DNA from: Phycisphaerales bacterium
GTDB taxonomy: Bacteria > Planctomycetota > Phycisphaerae > Tepidisphaerales > Tepidisphaeraceae
Direction: 5' to 3'
Assembly: GCA_028288775.1 (NCBI GenBank)
Contig: JAQGHP010000680.1
Span: 1-5,507, forward strand
Length of the DNA stretch: 5,507 nt
Part shown: piece after piece, positions 1-5,157 of the stretch
Position numbering within the stretch: position 1 is the first letter of the stretch
How the letters are laid out: the number at the start of each line of letters is the position of its first letter
Translations under genes and position numbers: made by a program
The notes under the pieces: model-generated
Databases searched by the model: none
The model's input: only the letters and a program-made list of their open reading frames with translations
What the model was told of the DNA's origin: nothing

Positions 1-508
1 GCTGGATGGCCGAGGAGGCGTCGGTGCCGCTGCCGCGTTCGGGGATGCCGCGGGTGTCGAGCTTCAGATCCTTGCTGGGCATCGCATCAACCTGAGCCCG
101 CTCCATGAAGCTGATGACGCCGACGCGATCATCTGGCTTCTTTCGCTTGTCGCGGACGGATTCGCGGAGGTAGTCGTCGATCGAATCCTGGAGGGACTTG
201 CCGGTGTAATCCTTCTTCTCGACCAGCTCGGTGGACGGACTGACGTCGCGAAGGACCCAGATTTCCAGCGCGCTGTGCTTGCGCTGCCAGCGCACGCCCG
301 CCAGGATCAGCACGAGCAGCAGCAGCACTGCCAGGCGGATGGCGATCGCGACCCACTTGCGCACCGCCCCCAGCCCGTTGAGCGACCGCATGCCCAGCAG
401 CACGACGATCGCGCCCAGCGACGCAAAGAGCAGCGTCGCCATCCACCAGGACATGAACTCCAGGCGGACGGGGGAGACGAAGGCGAGGATGGGAAAGGGA
501 ATCGTCAT
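1..508 (-). CDS. Membrane-anchored vWA-domain protein, N-terminal part (cut by window edge)
   Basis: Translating the minus strand from the ATG at 508 gives 169 uninterrupted codons up to the window edge, so the C-terminus is missing. Residues about 20-40 and 53-72 are two hydrophobic helices, followed by basic residues (RWQRK) and then a von Willebrand factor A domain from about residue 81. The metal-ion-dependent adhesion site is visible: D88-V-S90-P-S92 fits DxSxS, and GTD at 161-163 supplies the usual MIDAS threonine (T162). DRVGVISF at 127-134 is the typical second strand of bacterial vWA domains. Such proteins bind Mg2+-coordinated partners and often sit in MoxR/DUF58/BatA clusters; planctomycetes have many long two-helix versions. 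The start overlaps the upstream stop by one base (TGATG). I see only a weak AGG about 14-17 bases upstream, so translation is probably coupled to the NHL gene. The vWA call is firm; the exact family and partner are not known. Confidence 0.88.
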   Translation of the reverse strand, partial: MTIPFPILAFVSPVRLEFMSWWMATLLFASLGAIVVLLGMRSLNGLGAVRKWVAIAIRLAVLLLLVLILAGVRWQRKHSALEIWVLRDVSPSTELVEKKDYTGKSLQDSIDDYLRESVRDKRKKPDDRVGVISFMERAQVDAMPSKDLKLDTRGIPERGSGTDASSAIQ

Positions 509-1554
509 CAAAACTCAAATACCTGAAGCCTGTTATTCCCCGCGTCCACCGCGATCACGCGGTCGCGCTTGTCCACGGCCACGCTCCACGGGTACGCGAG
601 CTGGCCCGGCTCGCGGCCGCCGGAGCCCCAGAGGCCCAGGCCGCGGCCGGTTTTTTTATCAACCATCTGGACACGGTTGTTGCCGAACTCGCAGACGATC
701 AAGCGGCCCTCGCGGTCCTGATCGAGGCCATATGGAAAGCGGAACTGCCCGGGGCCCGAGCCCACCGCGCCCATGTTGCGCACCCACGTGCCATCGGTCT
801 TGAATACGACGAGGCGGTGGTTGCACGCGTCCGTGAGGTAGACCGTATCGTCCTTGTCGATGAGCATGGATTGCGGGCGGGAAAAGTCGCCGTCGCCGTT
901 GCCGAAACGCCCGAACTGGTAGAGGAATTTGGGTGGGTTGGCGGCAGGGTCGAAAACCTGAACGCGGTCGTTGTCGCCGTACTCGCTGACGAAAACGCGC
1001 CCCTTGGAATCCCAGGCGACGTCGGTCGGATAAATGAATTGCCCGGGCCCTTTGCCTTCCTCCCCCCACTGGCGGAGCAGGCGTCCGTCCGGCGAATAGA
1101 CAACCACGCGATGATAGTGCGTGTCGGGGACATAGATGTTGCCATCGGGGCCGACCGAGACGCCCACGGGCTTTCCGATCTTCCAATCGGGCATGCGCCA
1201 TTCGCCCAGATATTTGCCGTCATGGTCGAGATGCTGCACGCGGGCGACGCGGTCGATGATGTAGAAGGAATCATCCTTCGGCGAGTAGGTGATCGCCCGC
1301 GGATAGACGACTTCGCCCGGGCCGGTGCCCGTTTCGCACCAGATTTCCTTGGGCTGACGGGGATCGGAACATCCGGTAAGGAGGCAGGCGAGCAGCAGCG
1401 CGGCGCAGGGTACGTCGCGAGTCGCAAGCGCGCGGAGGGATCGCCGGATGCAGGGCGAGCGGTCGGCAGCGGCGATGGCGAGCATGAACCCCATCATGAA
1501 CGGACGCCCTTTTGGTTGCGTGTCGTGAGACCGAGTCGGGTGCGCCATCACCAT
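508..1554 (-). CDS. NHL-repeat beta-propeller lipoprotein
   Basis: The 348-residue reading frame holds a lipobox L59-T60-G61-C62 after a hydrophobic run (residues about 49-60) and an Arg-rich n-region. This predicts a lipid-anchored envelope protein. The rest is six NHL repeats, starting near residues 77, 126, 168, 220, 267 and 315. Most carry the usual pattern GPGQF-x-YP, then a DxxGxVYVxD-like strand, then NxRVQVF. Examples are GPGQFIYP (169-176), GPGQFRFP (267-274) and EPGQLAYP (315-322), with repeats ending in DNDRVQVF, GNNRVQMV and GNNRLQVF. Six repeats make one complete six-bladed propeller, which usually serves as a binding platform; no catalytic residues can be assigned. The start is uncertain. 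The ATG at 1554 puts the Cys unusually far in; the ATG at 1548 has GGA 7 bases upstream; the ATG at 1497 has AAAAGGG 9 bases upstream and gives a shorter signal peptide. The stop overlaps the vWA start by one base, so the two genes form an operon. Confidence 0.9.
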   Translation of the reverse strand: MVMAHPTRSHDTQPKGRPFMMGFMLAIAAADRSPCIRRSLRALATRDVPCAALLLACLLTGCSDPRQPKEIWCETGTGPGEVVYPRAITYSPKDDSFYIIDRVARVQHLDHDGKYLGEWRMPDWKIGKPVGVSVGPDGNIYVPDTHYHRVVVYSPDGRLLRQWGEEGKGPGQFIYPTDVAWDSKGRVFVSEYGDNDRVQVFDPAANPPKFLYQFGRFGNGDGDFSRPQSMLIDKDDTVYLTDACNHRLVVFKTDGTWVRNMGAVGSGPGQFRFPYGLDQDREGRLIVCEFGNNRVQMVDKKTGRGLGLWGSGGREPGQLAYPWSVAVDKRDRVIAVDAGNNRLQVFEF

Positions 1555-1632
1555 TTCCGAGGGTCAGTCAGTAAGCGCCCGAATCGATCGAGCTGACTCC
1601 GCCGGCCGCCGGGCCCCCGAGAGAGCAAGCGC

Positions 1633-1661
1633 ATTGTACAGTCGGATGCCCGCAATGGCGA
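1633..1661 (-). promoter_or_regulatory. Putative sigma70-type promoter of the NHL-vWA operon
   Basis: On the minus strand TCGCCA (1661-1656, 4 of 6 matches to TTGACA) lies exactly 17 bases before TACAAT (1638-1633, 5 of 6 to TATAAT). Transcription would start near 1626, giving a leader of roughly 70-80 bases before the first possible start codons at 1554/1548. It is the best promoter-like pair I found upstream of this gene. The prediction rests on hexamer matching alone. Confidence 0.45.
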
Positions 1662-1760
1662 GAACAGACGTGCGGAATTGAAACGGAGCGGAATGCGCCG
1701 GAGTTCCGGTGGGGTTCGTATCCCGCCGCGTCAGCTCGGAGTTGGGCGATCGACAGGAAT

Positions 1761-2019
1761 AACCGCGAAGCCGCGAAGAGCGCGAAGACGGACGCGAAGA
1801 AGAGAAAGAGGAAATCCAAAGCGCCAAGACCGCCAAGGAGCAAAGAACGCCAAGCAAGAAAATTCTTAGCTTGGCGTCCTTTGCTCCTTGGCGGACTTGG
1901 CGCTTTGTCTTCGTGCTTGTCCACACGAACCGTGTGAACTGCGAGTGCTACCTTCTGTTTGGACCAACTTCCTTGTTCTTCTTCGCGTCTGTCTTCGCGC
2001 CCTTCGCGGCTTCGCGGTT
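1761..2019. repeat. Nested inverted repeat built from CGCGAAG and CGCCAAG units
   Basis: The outer arms, 1761-1803 and 1977-2019, are reverse complements over 43 bases with 2 mismatches. Each contains four CGCGAAG heptamers (starts 1764, 1772, 1781, 1793; complements CTTCGCG at 1981, 1993, 2002, 2010). Inside lies a second, different inverted repeat (1817-1907) built from CGCCAAG. The element is asymmetric: 13 bases separate outer and inner arms on the left but 69 on the right, and the right spacer holds a small perfect hairpin CACACG-AAC-CGTGTG (1922-1936). As RNA or extruded DNA it could fold into a long closing stem with two internal hairpins. Similar Lys/Arg-coding repeat tracts recur between genes in many environmental bacterial genomes, from memory, so this is likely a multi-copy intergenic element. 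Its function is unknown and it carries no coding capacity of its own. Confidence 0.85.
1817..1907. repeat. Inner 39-nt near-perfect hairpin of the nested repeat
   Basis: Arms 1817-1855 and 1869-1907 are complementary at 37 of 39 positions, around a 13-base centre (1856-1868) that can itself pair AAGAA with TTCTT. Each arm has three CGCCAAG units (starts 1822, 1831, 1848; complements CTTGGCG at 1870, 1887, 1896) and a CAAAG/CTTTG end. The stem is far longer than an intrinsic terminator and has no U-tract on either side. It resembles the core of a MITE- or REP-like palindromic element rather than a transcription signal. I see no target-site duplication. Confidence 0.85.
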
Positions 2020-2082
2020 TTCCGCATCGCGGAATCGCGTCACCAGGGTTTCTGCTACCGGCGTCCGAATCGCTCGCGGAAG

Positions 2083-2127
2083 CGAACGAACCGTGGCCGG
2101 GATTCGATTCCGGCCACGGTTCGTTCG
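2083..2127 (-). terminator. Strong 18-bp hairpin after the Gln-rich gene, no U-tract
   Basis: CGAACGAACCGTGGCCGG at 2083-2100 pairs perfectly with 2110-2127 across a 9-base loop (GATTCGATT). The hairpin begins 21 bases beyond the TAA stop (2151-2149) of the Gln-rich membrane protein gene, where a transcript end is expected. There is no run of T after it on the minus strand (CTTCCGCGAGCG follows), so it is not a classical Rho-independent terminator. It may act as a U-less terminator or protect the mRNA 3' end. The stem itself is certain; its role is inferred from position. Confidence 0.5.
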
Positions 2128-2148
2128 TCGTTCATCTCGCGCCGCGAT

Positions 2149-4116
2149 TTACTTTCCTTGCGACGGCGGGCTTTTTTGCAGTGTTTCGAAGTAACCCTTG
2201 ACGGCGTTCTTCGCCCCGCGCGGGATGCGGTCCTGCTCCACCTCATCCGCGGCTTCCTTGCTTTCGGATTCGATCGCCTTGGAGAATTCCACCTTCGACG
2301 TGCCGCGTTCGGACGGGGCTTTTACGAAGCTGCTGGCGAGGATCTTCCCGTCGTCAATCGTCTGAGAAGACGACAATTCCTTCTGAACCTGGAAGGGCGC
2401 TTCCTGGGCGTCGGGGCGCTGGCCGCCCGCGGCCACGGCCGCTCCGCCCTGGCCGCCCTGTCCACCCTGCTGCTGCTGGGGATCGCCGGCCTGCCACTGG
2501 CCCTGTCCATTTTTTCCTTGTCCACCGGCCTGCTGACCCTGGCCGTTTTGGCCCTGACCCCCCTGGCCTTGCCCTTGCGCTTGCTGCTGGCCTTGTTGTC
2601 CCTGCTGGCCTTGCTGGCCGCCCTGCTGTCCCGCGGCAACCGCCTGCTGATCCTTGGCCATCGCCTGCAACTGACCGATCTGCTGTTGCATGGCCTGCGC
2701 GGCCTGCTGCATTTGCTGCTGGGCATTCTGACCCTGCTGACCTTGGCCTGCCTGCTGACCCCCCGCCTGCTGTTGACCACCCTGCTGGCCCTGGCCTTGG
2801 GCACCCTGTTGGGCCGCTGCGGCCTGCTTCATCGCTTGCGCGAGGCCCTGAGCGGCCTGGGCCATTTGCTGCGCGTTGGCCTGCCCGTTCGCCTGCTGCT
2901 GGGCGGCTTGTGCGGCTTGCTTTAGGGCGTTGGCGACTTGCTGCTGTTGCGGCTGGCCTTGGCCCGCCTGTTGGTTGGCCTGCTGAATAGCCTTGTTGAC
3001 CATTTGCTGCACTTGCTGCTGGGCCTGCGGGTTGCCGTTGGCGGCTTGTTGCATCTTGTCGGCGACCTGCTTCGCCTGCTGCTGGTTCATACCGGCTTTT
3101 TCAAGCGCATTTTGCATCTGCTGCTGGACCTGCGGGTCGTTCGCTTTCTTGGCGATGTCAGCGGCAAGTTTCTCCATCTGCTTGACGGTCTTGTCCTGCT
3201 CCTTCTTGTCCATCTTGTCGAGCTTGTCCGCGGCTTTCTTCAGCTCCTCTGCGGCCTTTTCAAGATTCGCGTTGGCGATGTCACGATGGGCGTCGGCGAC
3301 GAGGCCCGTTTCGTCCGGCGCGGGGACGCCGATGTCCTTGAAGTCCGCCAACTCGTTCTGTGCGGTGGCGAACTTCTTGGCGTCGTCGATTTTCTGCTTG
3401 ACGGCCTCGAGCTCCTTGAGCGCTTCCTGGGAGCGCTGGGCGGCGACGGGCGAGTCGGCGGTCTTGTGCTCGAGCGTCGAGATGAGCTCCTTCTTGACGA
3501 TCTGAATGTCTTCGGTCTCGGCGACGGAGCGGGGCGCGGAATCGATGGCCGCGATCGCCTGCCGCACCACGCGCTCGGCGCGGGCGTATTCCGTTTTGTG
3601 CTGCTCGAACTTCGTCTGCCGGGCCTGCTCCGCGCCGAACAGGTCGAGGTTCGGCAGGTACTGCGCCACGAGCAACGCGACCGCCGCGATGATGATGGTC
3701 GCGATCCCGCTCATCGGATACTTCACGGGGAACCGCTGGTGCAGATTGACGGATTCGGCGGTCTTCTCGGCGTCGCGCACTGCCGCGGCGGCGAAGGGGT
3801 CTTTGCTGGGGCGGACGTACAGCGCGGTGCTGAACTTCTCTTTCAACCCCAGCGTGTGGTCGATCGCCACCGCCGCCTGCCGGGCGGTCGGCCGGCGCAG
3901 ATAGGCGTATACCGCCGGAGCTACGATAGTGACCCCAAAGCCCACCCAGAATAAAACGCGTGGTCGCGGCAGATGCCATTGGACGAGCCGATCGACCAGC
4001 ACCGCCAGCAGCACCACCGACCCGAACACGATGCCCGCGATCGCCCATGCGCGCAGCAGCGTGTCCAAAGCCATCTTGTTTCGCACCGCTCCGACGTGTT
4101 GATCCAACCGGCTCAT
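2149..4116 (-). CDS. DUF4175-like Gln-rich membrane coiled-coil protein
   Basis: The ATG at 4116 is chosen because AAGGGAGG lies 5 bases upstream; the longer frame opening with TTG at 4146 lacks such a site. The product is 655 residues. Predicted membrane helices are at about 20-42, 54-73 and 135-154. Between the second and third, AVAIDHTLGLKEKFSTALY (82-100) resembles the conserved patch after the first helix pair in DUF4175/TIGR02302-type proteins. Residues 165-325 are charged and helical, probably coiled coil. Residues 331-560 are low complexity with 95 Gln in 230, plus Gly, Ala and Asn. The tail, about 588-647, is charged and ordered and ends with IPRGAKNAVKGYFETL, a pattern I associate with the C-termini of such proteins. 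I see no cysteine. Relatives often sit beside MoxR, DUF58 and BatA/vWA genes, and a vWA gene lies downstream here. A large domain outside the cytoplasmic membrane is likely. Biochemical function is unknown; the family link is from pattern memory, not a search. Confidence 0.8.
   Translation of the reverse strand: MSRLDQHVGAVRNKMALDTLLRAWAIAGIVFGSVVLLAVLVDRLVQWHLPRPRVLFWVGFGVTIVAPAVYAYLRRPTARQAAVAIDHTLGLKEKFSTALYVRPSKDPFAAAAVRDAEKTAESVNLHQRFPVKYPMSGIATIIIAAVALLVAQYLPNLDLFGAEQARQTKFEQHKTEYARAERVVRQAIAAIDSAPRSVAETEDIQIVKKELISTLEHKTADSPVAAQRSQEALKELEAVKQKIDDAKKFATAQNELADFKDIGVPAPDETGLVADAHRDIANANLEKAAEELKKAADKLDKMDKKEQDKTVKQMEKLAADIAKKANDPQVQQQMQNALEKAGMNQQQAKQVADKMQQAANGNPQAQQQVQQMVNKAIQQANQQAGQGQPQQQQVANALKQAAQAAQQQANGQANAQQMAQAAQGLAQAMKQAAAAQQGAQGQGQQGGQQQAGGQQAGQGQQGQNAQQQMQQAAQAMQQQIGQLQAMAKDQQAVAAGQQGGQQGQQGQQGQQQAQGQGQGGQGQNGQGQQAGGQGKNGQGQWQAGDPQQQQGGQGGQGGAAVAAGGQRPDAQEAPFQVQKELSSSQTIDDGKILASSFVKAPSERGTSKVEFSKAIESESKEAADEVEQDRIPRGAKNAVKGYFETLQKSPPSQGK
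2437..3126 (-). repeat. CAG/CAA low-complexity tract encoding Gln/Gly/Ala-rich region
   Basis: This part of the Gln-rich gene codes for residues 331-560 and is dominated by CAG and CAA with GGC, GCC and AAC. The clearest tandem stretch is the GQQ repeat around residues 498-511 (about 2584-2625), where a 9-base unit GGNCARCAR recurs with silent changes. Codon variation (CAG/CAA, GGC/GGA) suggests the repetition is kept at the protein level rather than being fresh DNA slippage. On the plus strand the tract reads CTG/TTG and leaves long Leu-rich open frames, which are artefacts. Confidence 0.85.
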
Positions 4117-4121
4117 TGCGG

Positions 4122-4129
4122 CCTCCCTT
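4122..4129 (-). promoter_or_regulatory. Ribosome binding site fixing the start at 4116
   Basis: On the minus strand AAGGGAGG is followed by five bases (CCGCA) and then ATG. This strong Shine-Dalgarno match selects 4116 over the in-frame TTG at 4146 for the Gln-rich membrane protein. Confidence 0.85.
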
Positions 4130-4155
4130 ATGACAAGCAATTCCAAACGCCCACT

Positions 4156-4183
4156 ATTCTACGTGGAGTCCCTGACGCCACAA
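4156..4183 (-). promoter_or_regulatory. Possible promoter of the Gln-rich membrane protein gene
   Basis: On the minus strand TTGTGG (4183-4178, 3 of 6) is followed after 16 bases by TAGAAT (4161-4156, 5 of 6 to TATAAT). The predicted start near 4149 gives a leader of about 33 bases before the ATG. The upstream gene ends in a terminator hairpin at 4275-4302, so a separate promoter is expected in this gap. The -35 match is weak. Confidence 0.35.
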
Positions 4184-4274
4184 TCGAATTCTCACATTTT
4201 GTTGCAACGGGCGAGTGGCCGTGCCCACCATTCTGACGCGCGAGCCGTCCGAAAGTTGCGGCCTTCAAAACGGA

Positions 4275-4302
4275 CGAGGACGCGCCAGGCGGCGCGTCCT
4301 CG
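4275..4302 (-). terminator. Rho-independent-type terminator of the 181-residue gene
   Basis: CGAGGACGCGCC (4275-4286) pairs perfectly with GGCGCGTCCTCG (4291-4302) around a 4-base loop. It lies 26 bases past the TAA (4331-4329) of the upstream minus-strand gene. On the minus strand the stem is followed by TCCGTTTTG, a short and imperfect U-tract. A GC-rich 12-bp stem, tetraloop and T-rich tail fit an intrinsic terminator separating this gene from the Gln-rich gene downstream. Confidence 0.7.
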
Positions 4303-4328
4303 TGAATTATGGCGTTCGAAGGCCAGTC

Positions 4329-4874
4329 TTATTGGAAGGCAGTCTTGTCGTCCGGTCGCACGACACGCAGGCCCTCCATCGTCCCGTCGGGGCAGATGGG
4401 TTGCATGATCTTTTGGTATTCCTGGATCGACTGCGGGTTGGCCGGATCAAACTTCACCCATACGGTTTCCTTGGGCCGCCTGATTTTCAGACCGTTGCCC
4501 ATGCCCATGCGCGCTGAGGTGGCGACGGCGGCCTTGACCCCGCTCTTCACGGACTCTTCAATCTTCTGTTTATCGGCTTCGTCGAACCCCTCCAGATGAC
4601 CGACGAACGGCTTGGTGCCCTCGCCGCAACGGAACAGTTGCACGCGGTATGCGGGCTTGCCGTCGTGATCGAACGGCGGGATTTTATCGGCGCTGTCGAG
4701 GAACCATGTCTGCCCGTCATCGTCGGAGAAGAACGCCTTGGTCGGCACCTGCGCGGATGGGCCGCTCTTTCCAAACGCCTGCCAGAGGATGACCACGATT
4801 GCGAGTATGATGATCCCGGCAGTGACAGCGGTCGTGATGGCGGGATTTTCGTTCAGCGTTTGTCGGATGCCCAC
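4329..4874 (-). CDS. Single-helix membrane-anchored protein of unrecognised family
   Basis: The 181-residue frame starts at GTG, supported by AAGAGGAG six bases upstream; no in-frame ATG offers a better start. Residues about 13-33 form one strongly hydrophobic helix after a short N-terminus (MGIRQTLNEN), so the protein is probably an anchored, mostly periplasmic or extracytoplasmic domain. The soluble part has FFSDDDGQTWFLDSADKIPP (48-67), then FDHDGKPAYRVQLFRC (68-83), a charged segment FDEADKQKIEESVKSG (97-112), and EYQKIMQPICPDGTMEGL (152-169). It has two cysteines, C83 and C161, which could pair as a disulfide or bind a ligand. The DDGQTWF...KIPPFDHDGKPAYRV pattern feels like an uncharacterised planctomycete family, but I cannot name it. 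It has its own promoter, dyad and terminator, so it is probably monocistronic. Function is unknown; that it is a real gene is well supported. Confidence 0.85.
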   Translation of the reverse strand: MGIRQTLNENPAITTAVTAGIIILAIVVILWQAFGKSGPSAQVPTKAFFSDDDGQTWFLDSADKIPPFDHDGKPAYRVQLFRCGEGTKPFVGHLEGFDEADKQKIEESVKSGVKAAVATSARMGMGNGLKIRRPKETVWVKFDPANPQSIQEYQKIMQPICPDGTMEGLRVVRPDDKTAFQ

Positions 4875-4880
4875 GTCTAA

Positions 4881-4888
4881 CTCCTCTT
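4881..4888 (-). promoter_or_regulatory. Ribosome binding site supporting a GTG start
   Basis: On the minus strand AAGAGGAG is followed by TTAGAC and then GTG at 4874. This strong, well-spaced Shine-Dalgarno sequence is the reason for accepting a non-ATG start for the 181-residue protein. Confidence 0.85.
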
Positions 4889-4960
4889 GATGTGTCCAAA
4901 GGCGGCCCCCGCCCGGCTACCACGATTCGGCCGCCGTACCCGCCATGCTTGCCAGCCCGC

Positions 4961-4989
4961 ATCCTATTCGGCGGCAGGCACGCTGACAA
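4961..4989 (-). promoter_or_regulatory. Putative sigma70-type promoter of the 181-residue gene
   Basis: On the minus strand TTGTCA (4989-4984, 5 of 6 to TTGACA) and TAGGAT (4966-4961, 4 of 6 to TATAAT) are separated by exactly 17 bases. The transcript would begin near 4954 with a leader of about 80 bases before the GTG. It is the most convincing promoter in the window. The dyad at 4990-5012 touches the -35 on its upstream side. Confidence 0.55.
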
Positions 4990-5012
4990 GTTGTGGTGCA
5001 TGACACCGCAAC
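4990..5012. promoter_or_regulatory. Operator-like dyad abutting the -35 element
   Basis: GTTGTGGTG (4990-4998) and CACCGCAAC (5004-5012) are inverted copies with one mismatch in nine, around a 5-base centre (CATGA). The 23-bp site directly adjoins the -35 of the minus-strand promoter and is too short and weak to be a terminator. Its size and symmetry suit a dimeric helix-turn-helix regulator. A position just upstream of the -35 is typical of activators, but repression is possible. The regulator is not encoded in the window. Confidence 0.45.
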
Positions 5013-5074
5013 TAGCGCAGGGCTCGGCCGCCGACATATTGAAGTTCTCATGCACATTTCGCAGTTTTTTCGCG

Positions 5075-5104
5075 CTGCCTTAGCCGGCCCAAGTGGGCTA
5101 TAAG
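5075..5104 (+). promoter_or_regulatory. Possible promoter of the DUF883-like gene
   Basis: TATAAG (5099-5104) matches 5 of 6 of TATAAT and lies 54 bases before the ATG. The best -35 is CTGCCT (5075-5080, 3 of 6, 18-base spacer), which is weak. A T6 run at 5065-5070 could act as an UP-like element. The good -10 with a poor -35 would suit a stress sigma factor or an activated promoter; E. coli relatives of this family are RpoS-dependent, but nothing here proves the same. Confidence 0.3.
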
Positions 5105-5144
5105 GATGGAATAACCGCTGGCGACTGTTTGCCGCCGGCACTCG

Positions 5145-5151
5145 AAAGGAG
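5145..5151 (+). promoter_or_regulatory. Ribosome binding site fixing the start at 5158
   Basis: AAAGGAG is followed by six bases (TTGACC) and ATG at 5158. The in-frame TTG at 5152 touches the Shine-Dalgarno sequence and cannot be the start. Confidence 0.85.
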
Positions 5152-5157
5152 TTGACC

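Larger units (their letters stand above)
1555..2148. other. Gene-free intergenic region with repeats
   Basis: This 594-base stretch separates two minus-strand genes. Short open frames exist on both strands, but they read through the repeats and give Arg/Lys-rich or Phe/Ser-rich peptides with no recognisable domain and no convincing ribosome binding site. From left to right it holds the NHL operon leader and promoter (1555-1661), about 100 bases where I see only a minor CCGGA/TCCGG dyad (1698-1709), the nested inverted repeat (1761-2019), about 60 bases with nothing clear, and a strong hairpin (2083-2127). No tRNA, CRISPR or insertion-sequence gene was seen. Confidence 0.7.

Noticed and set aside
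817..1596. Plus-strand open frame of 259 codons
   Set aside because: It is antisense to the NHL lipoprotein, whose six repeats make the minus frame certain. High GC keeps the opposite frame open.
1678..1869. Small Arg-rich plus-strand frame (63 codons)
   Set aside because: Most of it is translation of the CGCGAAG/CGCCAAG repeats, a common source of false small proteins. No domain or ribosome binding site supports it.
1761..1907. CRISPR-like repeated heptamers
   Set aside because: The units are 7 bases long, unevenly spaced and arranged as nested inverted repeats, without 25-40-base direct repeats and unique spacers.
2095..2115. tRNA T-arm-like GATTCGATTCC
   Set aside because: The surrounding 18-bp perfect stem is not a tRNA shape, and there is no acceptor, D-arm or anticodon arm around it.
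1888..2925. Long plus-strand open frame rich in Leu (345 codons)
   Set aside because: It runs antisense to the Gln-rich gene; CAG/CAA codons read as CTG/TTG on the other strand, which removes stops. Its start lies inside the nested repeat and there is no domain or good ribosome binding site.
2938..3954. Plus-strand open frame of 338 codons
   Set aside because: It is the antisense shadow of the same gene. The minus-strand frame has membrane helices, coiled coil and a strong ribosome binding site; this one has none of these.
4717..5055. Minus-strand GTG-start frame with a CASCGVMHHNLSAC segment resembling a zinc-binding motif
   Set aside because: It overlaps the start of the well-supported 181-residue gene in another frame, covers the promoter and dyad, and turns Arg/His-rich downstream as a shadow frame would. 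I see no strong ribosome binding site.
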